Counted from the first letter of the stretch, positions 21,797-30,786 are shown. The stretch: 64,000 nucleotides of DNA from Dinoroseobacter sp. (GCA_030066795.1 JASJAW010000044.1:23138-87137); one strand, 5' to 3'. The notes: a model not told the origin generated them from the sequence alone. Numbers and translations are program-made.

Positions 21797-21866
21797 CTGG
21801 GACTCCTTGCCTAGGGTCTGGCGCCACCCCGGCTTGATCGGGGGCTACGCAGGATCGTACGCGCGT

Positions 21867-21895
21867 GGTCTACCTTTGCACACAAGGCCGGTCAA
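21867..21895 (-). promoter_or_regulatory. Candidate promoter of the nuo operon
   Basis: On the minus strand TTGACC (21890-21895) and TAGACC (21867-21872) are separated by 17 bases, about 70 bases upstream of the nuoA GTG. This is the only good sigma70-like pair I found in the nuoA upstream gap. Confidence 0.5.
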
Positions 21896-22006
21896 CCAAC
21901 CGCACTGCGGCAAACACGCTCTTCATCACAGAATTGTAAAGCCCTGCCCTGCCATCGCCAGCGGCGGGGTGACGCAGGCGAATTCCCAAATCGCGAAAAA
22001 CACAAA

Positions 22007-22040
22007 GGCTGGCCTTTTGGTCCAGGCCAGCCTCAAAAAG
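22007..22040 (-). terminator. Intrinsic terminator of the small lipoprotein gene
   Basis: GGCTGGCC (22007-22014) and GGCCAGCC (22025-22032) form a perfect 8-bp stem with a 10-base loop. Read on the minus strand, the stem is followed by TTTG and then GTGTTTTT. It lies just past the stop of the lipoprotein gene at 22055. Confidence 0.7.
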
Positions 22041-22054
22041 TATTGTCGTGCCGA

Positions 22055-22270
22055 TCAGTTCGTGGGCTGCTGTGCACCCACCTGCGCGCCAGCAGCGGCA
22101 CCGAGCAAGGTAGCCGCCGTTCGGCCACTGCCGCTGCCGATCTGGTTTCCAGCCGCGGCGCCAACCAGTGCGCCGGTTGCTGCGTTCACGTTCTGATTGT
22201 CGGAACAGGCCGCCAAAGCGCCCAAACCTACAAAGGCAACTGCGATAGTGATTGTGCGTGTCAAAGTCAT
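22055..22270 (-). CDS. Small glycine-zipper lipoprotein
   Basis: From the ATG at 22270 (MTLTRTITIAVAFVG) the product is 71 residues. It has a lipoprotein signal peptide with the lipobox LGALAAC near residues 15-21, so it is probably an acylated envelope protein. The mature part has glycine-zipper repeats (ATGALVGAAAGNQIG and ATLLGAAAGAQVG), as in Rz1/OsmB/YMGG-like proteins. The longer frame to 22345 adds an unlikely leader. It is transcribed alone and has its own terminator. Function is probably structural or stress-related; nothing more specific can be said. Confidence 0.75.
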   Translation of the reverse strand: MTLTRTITIAVAFVGLGALAACSDNQNVNAATGALVGAAAGNQIGSGSGRTAATLLGAAAGAQVGAQQPTN

Positions 22271-22380
22271 GGATACTGCCCCTCTCTGGTGTGTTGTGAG
22301 TATTGTCTCAGCCGTCAGTAAACCAACAACCTGTGCATCGCGCAAGCGATCGACTGTGAAACAAAGAGGGCCTCGTCACC

Positions 22381-23166
22381 TCACGCCCAAGGCGGCGGTT
22401 TCTTGCTGAAAAACGCATCAATTCCGGCCGCAGCCTCCTTATCCTCCCAGCGCGCAACCAAGGCCTGCACGGTTAAGTCGACCTGACGTGCGCTGGCGGT
22501 GGCGCCTAACTCCGCGACCAGCGCCTTGCCAGCAGCCACCGCCCCCGGAGCTGCGGACAGGTATGGGGCAACCTCGGCCTCAATGGCAGCATCCAGCGCC
22601 TCCGGGGCGACAACCCTCGCCAAAAGGCCCAGCGCGACGGCCTCGTCCGCTCCAAAGAGGCGCCCGGAAAAGAACACGCGCCTTGCGCGCGCTGCGCCCA
22701 TACGCGCAACGACATAGGGGCCGATCGTGGCAGGAATTAAGCCAAGTCGCACTTCCGTGAGGCCAAATTTGGCACCTGTGATCCCTATGGCGACATCGCA
22801 CACCGACATGAGACCTATGCCACCGCCAAAGGCTTGGCCCTGCACACGTCCGATCAACGGCTTCGGCATCACATCCAATGCGCCCAGCATGTCAGCGAGC
22901 TTTCGGGCCTCGGCCGCGCGTGTGGGACCATCGGCCGTCATCTGGGCCCGCATCCAGGCGAGGTCGCCTCCGGCACAGAACGACCGCCCTGCCCCGGTCA
23001 AGACCACCACCCGCACACGTTCGTCAACGCCGAGAACCTCTGCCGCCTCGGACAGTTCCGCGATCATCTGGGCAGACATGGCGTTGTGTTTGTCTTCCCG
23101 TGACAGGGTCAGTGTGGCCACTCCGCGGTCATCTATGCGGATCGCAATCGTTTCGAAAACCATCAT
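22381..23166 (-). CDS. liuC: Enoyl-CoA hydratase, probably methylglutaconyl-CoA hydratase
   Basis: The 261-residue crotonase-fold enzyme most likely hydrates 3-methylglutaconyl-CoA to HMG-CoA in leucine breakdown, judged by its operon with mccA and HMG-CoA lyase. The oxyanion-hole motif AGRSFCAGGDLAWM (59-72) is present. The second catalytic glutamate is Glu138 (FGLTEVRLGLIP), while the first position reads GGGIGL (Gly118), as I recall for LiuC-type enzymes. The start overlaps the HMG-CoA lyase stop by four bases. It is the last gene of the run. Confidence 0.85.
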   Translation of the reverse strand: MMVFETIAIRIDDRGVATLTLSREDKHNAMSAQMIAELSEAAEVLGVDERVRVVVLTGAGRSFCAGGDLAWMRAQMTADGPTRAAEARKLADMLGALDVMPKPLIGRVQGQAFGGGIGLMSVCDVAIGITGAKFGLTEVRLGLIPATIGPYVVARMGAARARRVFFSGRLFGADEAVALGLLARVVAPEALDAAIEAEVAPYLSAAPGAVAAGKALVAELGATASARQVDLTVQALVARWEDKEAAAGIDAFFSKKPPPWA

Positions 23167-24020
23167 GCGGTCCTCCGCAGTCTTCTGGCCATGTCGGCCG
23201 CCTCGGTAACGACCTCTGGCGCAAGCCCGGTCTCAAACCCCAAACTGTCCGCGTATTCCATCACGGCTTCTGTTGCGACATTACCTGCGGCGCCCGGCGC
23301 ATAAGGACATCCGCCAAGCCCGCCAACCGAGGCATCGAACACCCGCACGCCCGCTTCCAATGCAACGGCGATGTTCTCAAGCGCCCGACCAGAGGTGTCG
23401 TGGAAATGACCTGCGACCCTTTCCGCCGGGACGGCGGCCAGCACCGCGTCGAGCATCGCCGACACCGCCTCTGGCGTCCCACGTCCCAGCGTTTCGCCCA
23501 GAGACACCTCATAACACCCCATATCCGCCAGATGCGCAGCCACGCGCGCCACATCCGCGGGCGCAGTCGGTCCGTCAAACGGGCAGTCAGTTACACAGGA
23601 GACATAGCCCCGCACTGGCAGACCAGCCTCGGCCGCACCTTTCAGCACCGGAGCGAACCGCTCAAAGCTTTCCGCAATCGTGCAGTTGAGGTTGGCTTTA
23701 GAGAACCCTTCCGACGCGCTTACAAAGACAGCGATTTCATCCGGCTTGGCAGCGCGGGCCCGATCCAGACCCTTTTCGTTCGGCACAAGCGCGGCATAGG
23801 ACACGCCCGTTGCGCGCCGAATCCGGGCAAGCACCTCGGCCCCGTCGGCCATCTGCGGCACCCATTTCGGACTCACGAAACTCGCCACTTCAATGCGGCG
23901 AAAGCCCGCTTCACTTAGCTTGTCGATTAACGCCACCTTGGCGTCCGTGGGGATGATCCGCGCTTCGTTCTGTAACCCGTCCCGCGGACCGACCTCGAAG
24001 ATTTCCACGCGCTCGGTCAC
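23163..24020 (-). CDS. mvaB: Hydroxymethylglutaryl-CoA lyase
   Basis: The 285-residue TIM-barrel enzyme cleaves HMG-CoA to acetyl-CoA and acetoacetate, the last step of leucine catabolism. The N-terminal EVGPRDGLQNE motif holds the metal and catalytic Asp/Arg/Glu. The signature GLGGCPYAPGAAGNVATE with its catalytic cysteine is near residue 250, and HFHDTSGRALENI supplies metal-binding histidines. Four-base overlaps link it to the GST gene upstream and the hydratase downstream. Confidence 0.95.
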   Translation of the reverse strand: MTERVEIFEVGPRDGLQNEARIIPTDAKVALIDKLSEAGFRRIEVASFVSPKWVPQMADGAEVLARIRRATGVSYAALVPNEKGLDRARAAKPDEIAVFVSASEGFSKANLNCTIAESFERFAPVLKGAAEAGLPVRGYVSCVTDCPFDGPTAPADVARVAAHLADMGCYEVSLGETLGRGTPEAVSAMLDAVLAAVPAERVAGHFHDTSGRALENIAVALEAGVRVFDASVGGLGGCPYAPGAAGNVATEAVMEYADSLGFETGLAPEVVTEAADMARRLRRTA

Positions 24021-24679
24021 TGCCAGTCCTGCCAGTCATAGAACGGTTTGGCATACAGGCCTTTTCCGGGCTCTGGCAGGGAAGCTTGAAACGCCGGGCG
24101 CGCCTCCATCCGTGCGTACCAGTCCGCCAAACCGGGATAGCTTTCCAGCGTCAGGAAGTGGCGCCCCATATAGATCGCCTGTCCCAACCCGACATCACAC
24201 GCCGTGAACCCACCGGGCAGCACGAACCCGCTCCCGCTAAGGGCCAGTTGGTCCTGCACAGCGCCGTAACACTTCGCAAGCCGCTTGGTCTCCAGTTTCA
24301 TGATGACAGGCGAACGCATCTCGTCCTTGAAGAGCATAACATGTTGCTGCGTAAGCGCAGCCACATGCACGCTGAGCGTTTCCGCAAAATGCAGCCACGT
24401 GAGCCAATCAATCCGCTCGGGGTGGTCGGGCGAGCGACCCAAGTCATCTGGCGAAAAGCGTTCGCACAGCACTTCGGCAATGGCGCCGGTTTCAAACATG
24501 ACAGCATCGCCGATCTCCAACGCGGGCACGCGCCCGATCGGAGATTTCTGCAAATAAGCCTCCGACTGGAGTGACCCGTCAAATGAATAGGTTACCAAGT
24601 CGAATTCGACGCCCAGTTCGGTCAGCAGCCAAAGCGTGCGCATCGACCGGGTCTGCGGCGAATGGTGCAGCCGGATCAT
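24017..24679 (-). CDS. Glutathione S-transferase family protein within the liu operon
   Basis: The 220-residue protein has an N-terminal thioredoxin-like GST domain (MIRLHHSPQTRSMRTLWLLTE..., with a serine where many bacterial GSTs have the catalytic Ser/Cys, and the conserved IGRVPALEIGDAVMFETGAI cis-proline segment) and an all-helical C-terminal domain. It overlaps mccA and mvaB by four bases, so it is translated with leucine-degradation enzymes. The substrate is unknown; detoxification of a reactive CoA-pathway intermediate is speculation. Confidence 0.85.
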   Translation of the reverse strand: MIRLHHSPQTRSMRTLWLLTELGVEFDLVTYSFDGSLQSEAYLQKSPIGRVPALEIGDAVMFETGAIAEVLCERFSPDDLGRSPDHPERIDWLTWLHFAETLSVHVAALTQQHVMLFKDEMRSPVIMKLETKRLAKCYGAVQDQLALSGSGFVLPGGFTACDVGLGQAIYMGRHFLTLESYPGLADWYARMEARPAFQASLPEPGKGLYAKPFYDWQDWQ

Positions 24680-26625
24680 GCGGCAACCTCATCAGGATCT
24701 TCGAGGCGGATCAGCGCTGCTCCGGCCTCCACCTGTGCACCGTCGGTGACAAAAACCTCCGCTACGATTCCGTCTCGCACCGCGCTTAAGGTGTGCTCCA
24801 TTTTCATCGCCTCCAGCACCGCCAGGCGCGCTCCGGCCTCGACCGCCGCGCCCTGCGCCACGAAGACAGCCTTCACAAGACCGGGCATCGGGGCTTCGAC
24901 AAGATTTCCTCCGCCGCTCGCGGTTCCTTCCCGCGCAAGCGGGTCGGGCTGGGTGAAATGATATCCGTTTCCCCAGAACACACTGAGGCCCGCCGCATGC
25001 TGCACCACCTGCGCCGAAACTGGAGCTCCGTCGACACGCCAACCGGCCTCGGAGGTCTCGACGCTGTGCGCCACGTCACTAAGCAGAACGTTCCCCTGCC
25101 CGGGACCAGTATGCGCAACCCGCGCTGCGATCAGCTCGCCGGCGTGGAGGAGTGGGATATCCTGCGCGAGCGGCGCCCAGAGGCTGAAGCCTTGCGTTGG
25201 CACACGCGCATCAATCCCGGCCGCGGCAGCGGCCGCGAGCGCCAGCGTGCGCGTGCAGGGCCTAGGATCGACGACCAGCGCCTCCAGATCACGCCCGATC
25301 AACCCGGTGTCCACCTGCCCCGCCACAAACCCCTCGTGCCGTGCAAGCGCACGCAAAAAAGCCAGGTTGGTGACACTGCCCGCAACTTCGGTTCTGCTTA
25401 AGCCGCGTTCCAGTTTGCGCAAAGCGGCTGCACGCGTAGGGCCATGTACAATAAGCTTTGCGATCATCGGATCGTACCAGGGTGAAATCGTATCACCGGT
25501 ACGCACGCCAGTATCGGCGCGCGCATCTTCAGGGAACCGCAAATGTGCCAGCGTCCCGGTCGCAGGCAGGAAGCCTTTCGGCACATCCTCGGCATAGATC
25601 CGAGCCTCCAACGCGTGACCTGATACAGACAAATCATCTTGCGCCGCAGGCAAAGGCTCGCCCGCGGCAACTCGGATCTGCCACTCGACAAGATCGACGG
25701 CAGTGATGGCTTCGGTCACAGGATGCTCGACCTGTAGGCGCGTGTTCATCTCCATGAACCAGAACCGGTCCGGACGCAGCCCGTTGCTCGCATCAACGAT
25801 GAACTCGACCGTGCCGGCCCCCTTGTACCCGATCGCCTCGGCCGCACGCACCGCCGCATCGCCCATTGCGGCCCGCATTTCGTCTGTCATGCCCGGCGCA
25901 GGCGCCTCTTCAATGACCTTTTGATGGCGGCGCTGGAGAGAACAGTCGCGCTCGAAGAGATGCACCGCGCGCGCGCCGTCGCCGAAGACCTGCACCTCGA
26001 TATGGCGCGGCGTGTCGATGAATTTCTCGATCAGGACGGCGTCATTGCCAAACGCGCCCAGTGCTTCAGATTTCGCCGCTTCAAATGCGGAAACGAAGGC
26101 ATCGGGCGACTCCACAAGACGCATACCCTTGCCGCCGCCACCGGCAACCGCCTTGATCAAAACCGGATAGCCGATCTTCGCAGCCTCCACCTCCAGATGT
26201 CCCGGGTCCTGATCATCCCCTTGATAGCCGGGCACGACAGGCACTCCAGCCTCGGCCATCAGGGCCTTGGCGGCGTCCTTCAGACCCATCGCCCGGATGG
26301 CCTCTGCCGACGGACCGATGAAATCCAGACCTGCGGCGACGACCGCGTCGACGAAGTCAGGATTTTCGGACAGGAACCCGTATCCCGGATGGATCGCCTG
26401 CGCACCCGTGGCCTGCGCGGCAGCAACAATAGCGTCGCCCTTCAAATAGCTCTCGGCTGGGGCTGCACCGCCCAGCGCGACAGCCTCATCTGCCATCTCG
26501 ACATGGCGCGCCTGCGCATCCGGCTTGGAGAAAACAGCGACTGTTCGCACTCCCATCCGGCGCGCTGTCTCGATCACGCGGCACGCAATTTCCCCCCGGT
26601 TCGCGATCAGGATTTTGTCAAACAT
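24676..26625 (-). CDS. liuD: Methylcrotonoyl-CoA carboxylase, biotin-containing alpha subunit
   Basis: The 649-residue protein carries the biotin carboxylase and biotin carrier domains for ATP-dependent carboxylation of 3-methylcrotonyl-CoA. The N-terminus is MFDKILIANRGEIACRVIET, followed by an ATP-grasp loop (IKAVAGGGGKGMR), RDCSLQRRHQKVIEEAP, and a biotin attachment motif VLEAMKMEHT with its lysine close to the C-terminus. I use the ATG at 26625. Specificity for methylcrotonyl-CoA rather than another acyl-CoA comes from the neighbours (mccB, mvaB, ivd). Confidence 0.93.
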   Translation of the reverse strand: MFDKILIANRGEIACRVIETARRMGVRTVAVFSKPDAQARHVEMADEAVALGGAAPAESYLKGDAIVAAAQATGAQAIHPGYGFLSENPDFVDAVVAAGLDFIGPSAEAIRAMGLKDAAKALMAEAGVPVVPGYQGDDQDPGHLEVEAAKIGYPVLIKAVAGGGGKGMRLVESPDAFVSAFEAAKSEALGAFGNDAVLIEKFIDTPRHIEVQVFGDGARAVHLFERDCSLQRRHQKVIEEAPAPGMTDEMRAAMGDAAVRAAEAIGYKGAGTVEFIVDASNGLRPDRFWFMEMNTRLQVEHPVTEAITAVDLVEWQIRVAAGEPLPAAQDDLSVSGHALEARIYAEDVPKGFLPATGTLAHLRFPEDARADTGVRTGDTISPWYDPMIAKLIVHGPTRAAALRKLERGLSRTEVAGSVTNLAFLRALARHEGFVAGQVDTGLIGRDLEALVVDPRPCTRTLALAAAAAAGIDARVPTQGFSLWAPLAQDIPLLHAGELIAARVAHTGPGQGNVLLSDVAHSVETSEAGWRVDGAPVSAQVVQHAAGLSVFWGNGYHFTQPDPLAREGTASGGGNLVEAPMPGLVKAVFVAQGAAVEAGARLAVLEAMKMEHTLSAVRDGIVAEVFVTDGAQVEAGAALIRLEDPDEVAA

Positions 26626-26724
26626 CGCCCCCACTCAAGTCCGCTGCATATTCTTCTTTGCAATAGCTCTTACGCCTCGGTGCCGGCCAATTGGCCCATT
26701 GTTGGCGCGGTGAAAAAACAGACA
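26626..26724 (-). other. Gap between mccB and mccA with a GGCCAATTGGCC palindrome
   Basis: The two carboxylase genes are separated by 99 bases, unlike the tight junctions downstream. A perfect 12-base palindrome GGCCAATTGGCC lies at 26685-26696. No T-run follows. It may be an internal regulatory site or chance. Confidence 0.3.
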
Positions 26725-28329
26725 TCACATCCGGAACACGCCGAAGCGTGTTTCCTCGACAGGCGCATTCAAGGCCGCGGACAGGCTCAAGGACAGCACT
26801 TGCCGGCTTTTGCGCGGATCTATGATGCCATCATCCCAGAGCCGCGCAGATGCATAAAGTGGATGGCTCTGTTCCTCGAACATGTCGATTGTTGGTTGTT
26901 TAAAGGCGGCCTCTTCCTCGGCAGACCAGCTTCCGCCCTTGCGTTCAATCGCATCTCTTTTAACGGTAGCCAGAACACCAGCAGCCTGCGCACCGCCCAT
27001 AACTGAGATCCGCGAATTGGGCCATGACCACATGAAGCGCGGTTGGTAGGCACGGCCCGCCATACCGTAATTTCCCGCCCCGAACGAGCCGCCAACGACC
27101 AGCGTTATCTTTGGTACAGAGGTCGTGGCAACCGCGGTCACCATCTTGGCCCCGTGGCGCGCAATGCCCTCGTTTTCATATTTACGACCGACCATAAAAC
27201 CGGTGATATTCTGCAGAAAGACCAGTGGGATCTTGCGTTGCGAGCATAGCTCCACGAAATGTGCGCCCTTCTGCGCAGCCTCGGAAAAGAGCACACCGTT
27301 ATTGGCAATGATCCCCACCGGGCACCCTTCGAGATGCGCAAACCCGGTCACCAATGTGTCACCAAAACGCGGCTTGAATTCATCGAGCCGCGAGCCATCC
27401 ACAACCCGGGCGATAACTTCCCGGATATCATAGGGCGTCGACAGGCTGGCCGGCACGATATCCAGCAATTCCTCCGGGTCATAAGCCGGGGCCTCAGGCG
27501 CCTGCATTTGTACAGTTGCGGGTTTGGCGCGGTTTAGCGACCCGATGGCACGGCGCGCCAGCGCAAGTGCGTGCGCGTCGTCTTCTGCCAGGTAGTCCGC
27601 GACACCCGAGAGCCGGGTATGAACATCCCCACCCCCCAAATCCTCGGCAGAGACGACTTCACCGGTCGCGGCCTTCACCAGCGGCGGGCCGGCAAGAAAT
27701 ATGGTGCCCTGATCCTTCACGATGATCGTCACATCCGACATCGCGGGCACATAGGCTCCGCCCGCCGTGCAAGACCCCATCACCACCGCAATCTGCGGAA
27801 TACCCTTGGCGCTCATCCGAGCCTGATTATAGAAAATCCGCCCAAAGTGATCACGGTCGGGGAAAACCTCGTCCTGATTGGGCAGGTTCGCTCCTCCACT
27901 GTCGACAAGATAGACGCAGGGCAGCGCGCACTCTTCGGCAATCTCCTGCGCGCGGAGGTGCTTCTTCACGGTGATCGGATAGTATGTCCCACCTTTGACG
28001 GTCGCATCGTTGCAGACGACCATGACCTCCTGGCCCATCACACGACCGACACCGGCAATCGCACCGCCGCAGGGCGCAGCCCCATCGTAGAGACCATGAC
28101 CAGCAGTTGCGCCGACCTCGAGAAACGGGGAGCCGGGATCGAGCAGGTTCGCCACCCGATCTCGTGGCAGCATCTTACCCCGCGCCAGATGCCGCTCGCG
28201 GGCCGAGGCTCCCCCACCGGCCATCGCAGCGTCTGCTGCGACCGCAATCTCATTCAGTGCAGCCAGGTGCGCAGCCCGGTTGACCTGCGCCGTTTCAGCG
28301 CCGCTTACAAACTGCGATGTCAGACGCAT
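26725..28329 (-). CDS. liuB: Methylcrotonoyl-CoA carboxylase, carboxyltransferase beta subunit
   Basis: The 534-residue protein transfers carboxyl from carboxybiotin to methylcrotonyl-CoA. It has the two crotonase-like carboxyltransferase halves, with glycine-rich acyl-CoA and oxyanion segments ([32 protein letters not shown], and [17 protein letters not shown]). The sequence resembles human MCCC2 and Pseudomonas LiuB in layout, including the [15 protein letters not shown] segment. It is the first gene of its minus-strand run; ompW diverges from it. Confidence 0.94.
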   Translation of the reverse strand: MRLTSQFVSGAETAQVNRAAHLAALNEIAVAADAAMAGGGASARERHLARGKMLPRDRVANLLDPGSPFLEVGATAGHGLYDGAAPCGGAIAGVGRVMGQEVMVVCNDATVKGGTYYPITVKKHLRAQEIAEECALPCVYLVDSGGANLPNQDEVFPDRDHFGRIFYNQARMSAKGIPQIAVVMGSCTAGGAYVPAMSDVTIIVKDQGTIFLAGPPLVKAATGEVVSAEDLGGGDVHTRLSGVADYLAEDDAHALALARRAIGSLNRAKPATVQMQAPEAPAYDPEELLDIVPASLSTPYDIREVIARVVDGSRLDEFKPRFGDTLVTGFAHLEGCPVGIIANNGVLFSEAAQKGAHFVELCSQRKIPLVFLQNITGFMVGRKYENEGIARHGAKMVTAVATTSVPKITLVVGGSFGAGNYGMAGRAYQPRFMWSWPNSRISVMGGAQAAGVLATVKRDAIERKGGSWSAEEEAAFKQPTIDMFEEQSHPLYASARLWDDGIIDPRKSRQVLSLSLSAALNAPVEETRFGVFRM

Positions 28330-28454
28330 ACGACCTCCCGAGGCTCTTCGCGCATCGTGGCCGCCTGCGCAGGGCGAAAAAAAGCGCGTGGTTTCACAAA
28401 CCGTTGCGCAAATGCTGCAGCTGCGACATCACGACCGGCCCGATCGCGGGGTTT

Positions 28455-28468
28455 TTGATTCAGGTCAA
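28455..28468 (+). promoter_or_regulatory. Candidate FNR/FnrL box before ompW
   Basis: TTGATTCAGGTCAA matches the FNR consensus TTGAT-N4-ATCAA at nine of ten positions. It lies about 60 bases upstream of the ompW start, in the divergent region shared with mccB. OmpW genes in related bacteria are reported under FNR-type control (from memory). Confidence 0.5.
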
Positions 28469-28526
28469 AGCGTCTGGGCTGCGGAAAGCTCAGGACGAAC
28501 CGAGCTAGTAAATGAGGGACAAACCT

Positions 28527-29135
28527 ATGAAAAATATGCTGCTTTCCACGGTCGCCGCAGCAGCTGTTGTTGCTACTGCCGTTCCTGCTGTTGCGCAGTC
28601 CGCTGGCGACTACATGTTCGGCTTCGGTGTCGGCTATGTAGACCCCAAGAGCGATAATCTCGACCTCGGTGGCGGAACCAACCTGCAGGTTGACTCGGGA
28701 ACCTCGCTGACCTTCACGGCCGAGTACTACTACACAGACAACCTCGCGGTTGAATTGCTGCTGGCCACACCTTTCTCCCATGACATCTCGGTCGATGGCG
28801 TGGGGAAAATCGGTGATACCAAACATCTGCCGCCCACGCTGTCGTTGAACTATCACTTCAATGACATTGGCGCGTTCCGCCCCTTCGTCGGCATTGGCAT
28901 CAACTACACCAACTTCTTCGAAGAATCCTCGAGCCTCGGCAAGCTGCAGTTGGATGACAGCTGGGGCTTGGCCGCCACGCTCGGCTTTGAATACGACATT
29001 TCCGAGTCCGGAGCGCTCCGCTTCGATGTCCGCTACATCGACATCGAAACCGACGCGAAGCTCAACGGCACAAGCATTGGCACCGTTGAAATCGACCCAT
29101 ACGTTTTCACCGCCGCCTATGTCTGGAAATTCTGA
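28527..29135 (+). CDS. ompW: OmpW-family outer membrane protein
   Basis: The 202-residue product has a signal peptide (MKNMLLSTVAAAAVVATAVP..., cleavage after VAQ/AVAQ near residue 23) followed by an eight-stranded beta-barrel. Alternating aromatic strands are visible (YMFGFGVGYVDPKSDN, NLAVELLLATPFSHDI, RPFVGIGINYTNFFEE), and the chain ends with a terminal phenylalanine (FTAAYVWKF), the usual outer-membrane assembly signal. I use the ATG at 28527, preceded by GAGGGAC. OmpW is a small hydrophobic-channel porin in the outer membrane. It interrupts the liu genes on the opposite strand and has its own terminator. Confidence 0.92.
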   Translation: MKNMLLSTVAAAAVVATAVPAVAQSAGDYMFGFGVGYVDPKSDNLDLGGGTNLQVDSGTSLTFTAEYYYTDNLAVELLLATPFSHDISVDGVGKIGDTKHLPPTLSLNYHFNDIGAFRPFVGIGINYTNFFEESSSLGKLQLDDSWGLAATLGFEYDISESGALRFDVRYIDIETDAKLNGTSIGTVEIDPYVFTAAYVWKF

Positions 29136-29160
29136 CGACAGAATTGTCTGAACACTGCAG

Positions 29161-29185
29161 GGCGCGCCCATTTGGCGCGCCTTTT
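29161..29185 (+). terminator. Intrinsic terminator of ompW
   Basis: GGCGCGCC (29161-29168) and GGCGCGCC (29174-29181) pair as an 8-bp stem with a 5-base loop and are followed by TTTT. It lies 26 bases after the ompW stop. Confidence 0.8.
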
Positions 29186-29206
29186 GTGTATCATGAGATA
29201 TGACAT

Positions 29207-29545
29207 TCATGCTTCCGGCCTCGCAGCGCGGTCGCGACCGGTGAAGGCCAATGCTCCATCGCGGCGGATATAATAATCAAAACTATCGGGTTGCCCGCTG
29301 GGCTGACAGCGCACAACGATCCAGATACCGGGGTCATCCCCTGGCACAGCGATGCAATCGGTCAAGGCTGCTTGCCCGGGCGTTTCAAGCCGGGCGTGAT
29401 CCTGCAGGTATTGGTTGGCATAGAACGCAATCACAGCCCCCTCATCGAGTGCCGCACGCTGCATTCCAAGGCGCACGCCATTCGCCGCGACGATCAACAG
29501 AATGATCCCGAGCGGCAAAAACCATATCCAGCGCGGCCATTTCAT
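29207..29545 (-). CDS. Small single-pass membrane protein of unknown function
   Basis: The 112-residue protein has one N-terminal transmembrane helix (about residues 6-24, WIWFLPLGIILLIVAANGV) that acts as an uncleaved anchor, and an 85-residue soluble domain. Two cysteines (TDCIAVPG and VVRCQPSG) may form a disulfide on the periplasmic side. It starts four bases after ivd and is probably cotranscribed with it. I recognise no family. Confidence 0.65.
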   Translation of the reverse strand: MKWPRWIWFLPLGIILLIVAANGVRLGMQRAALDEGAVIAFYANQYLQDHARLETPGQAALTDCIAVPGDDPGIWIVVRCQPSGQPDSFDYYIRRDGALAFTGRDRAARPEA

Positions 29546-29549
29546 CGAC

Positions 29550-30713
29550 TCAGGCCATCGCCGCCATTAACTCGCGCCCGACCAGCATGCGCCGGATCTC
29601 GGACGTGCCGGCGCCGATTTCCATCAGCTTGGCGTCACGGAACATGCGGGCCACGGGCGCATCATTCAAAAACCCGGCCCCGCCCATCGCCTGTACGGCC
29701 TGATGCGCCACCTTCATGCCCTCCTCGGAGGCATAGAGCACACAGGCCGCCGCGTCCTGCCGCGTGACCTCGCCCCGATCACAGGCTTTCGCGACCTCGT
29801 AGGCATAGGCGCGAGCCGAGTTCATCGCCGTATACATATCGGCAATCTTGCCCTGCATGAGCTGGAAGTTCCCGATGGGCTCCCCAAACTGCTTGCGCTC
29901 GGTCATGTACGGCATGACTTCGTCGAGGCAACCGGCCATGATCCCGATATTCACCCCCGAGAGCACCACGCGCTCGTAGTCGAGGCCGGACATCAGTACG
30001 GCGACCCCGCGCCCCTCTTCGCCCAGAACGTTTTCGAACGGCACTTCCACATCGTCGAAGATCAGCTCCGCCGTGTTTGAGCCGCGCATCCCCAGCTTGT
30101 CAAAATGCGGCGAGGTCGAGAAGCCTGTCATTTCCTTTTCGATCAGGAAGGCAGTGATGCCCTTGGAGCCGGCCTCCGGATCGGTCTTGGCATAGACCAC
30201 CAGAGTGTCAGCGTCCGGGCCATTGGTGATCCAGTACTTCGTGCCGTTCAGCCGATAATGGTCGTTGCGCTTTTCGGCCCGCAGCTTCATGCCCACCACG
30301 TCCGAACCCGCCGAGGCTTCAGACATCGCAAGCGCACCCACATGCGCGCCCGACACGAGCCGCGGCAGGTATTTTGCCTTCTGCTCTGCCGTTCCGTTGA
30401 GCTTGATCTGGTTCACGCACAAGTTCGAATGCGCGCCGTAGCTCAGCCCGATGGAGGCCGACACGCGCGAGATTTCCTCAACTGCGACCGTGTGTGCCAG
30501 ATAGCCCATGCCTGCGCCGCCATAGGCTTCGTCGACCGTGATGCCGAGCAGACCCAGTTCGCCCATCTCGGGCCAAAGCTCGTTGGGAAAGGCATTGTCG
30601 CTGTCGGTCTTGGCCGCGATCGGCTTTACCCGCTCCTGCGCCCAGCGATGAACCATCTCGCGCAGCGCTTCGACCTCTTCACCAAGGTCAAACTTCATCG
30701 AGCCCATGAACAT
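29550..30713 (-). CDS. liuA: Isovaleryl-CoA dehydrogenase
   Basis: The 387-residue FAD enzyme oxidises isovaleryl-CoA to 3-methylcrotonyl-CoA in leucine degradation, passing electrons to ETF. The acyl-CoA dehydrogenase signatures ALAMSEASAGSDVVGMKL (127-144) and the C-terminal QAMGGAGFLNDAPVARMFRD are present. The catalytic glutamate is Glu247 in GLDYERVVLSG, the position specific to isovaleryl-CoA dehydrogenases, so the substrate call is strong. It lies upstream of the rest of the liu genes but is separated from them by ompW. An operator-like palindrome overlaps its promoter. Confidence 0.95.
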   Translation of the reverse strand: MFMGSMKFDLGEEVEALREMVHRWAQERVKPIAAKTDSDNAFPNELWPEMGELGLLGITVDEAYGGAGMGYLAHTVAVEEISRVSASIGLSYGAHSNLCVNQIKLNGTAEQKAKYLPRLVSGAHVGALAMSEASAGSDVVGMKLRAEKRNDHYRLNGTKYWITNGPDADTLVVYAKTDPEAGSKGITAFLIEKEMTGFSTSPHFDKLGMRGSNTAELIFDDVEVPFENVLGEEGRGVAVLMSGLDYERVVLSGVNIGIMAGCLDEVMPYMTERKQFGEPIGNFQLMQGKIADMYTAMNSARAYAYEVAKACDRGEVTRQDAAACVLYASEEGMKVAHQAVQAMGGAGFLNDAPVARMFRDAKLMEIGAGTSEIRRMLVGRELMAAMA

Positions 30714-30735
30714 CGGCGCCCGCTCCTCCCAAAAT

Positions 30736-30749
30736 TGAACGCTTGTTCA
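30736..30749 (-). promoter_or_regulatory. Operator-like palindrome in front of ivd
   Basis: TGAACGCTTGTTCA has two perfect 5-base arms (TGAAC/GTTCA) around a 4-base centre. It starts directly downstream of the predicted -10 box, a position where a bound repressor would block initiation. TetR-type regulators often bind such sites; none is encoded nearby. Confidence 0.5.
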
Positions 30750-30778
30750 TTTGTACGTATGAAGCCTACGTCTGTCCA
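30750..30778 (-). promoter_or_regulatory. Candidate ivd promoter
   Basis: Minus strand: TGGACA (30773-30778), a 17-base spacer, then TACAAA (30750-30755). The pair lies about 40 bases upstream of the ivd start with the palindrome directly after it. Confidence 0.5.
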
Positions 30779-30786
30779 GAAAAAAC

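Noticed and set aside
28320..29210. 296-codon minus-strand frame opposite ompW
   Set aside because: The plus strand encodes a clear OmpW with signal peptide and terminal phenylalanine.
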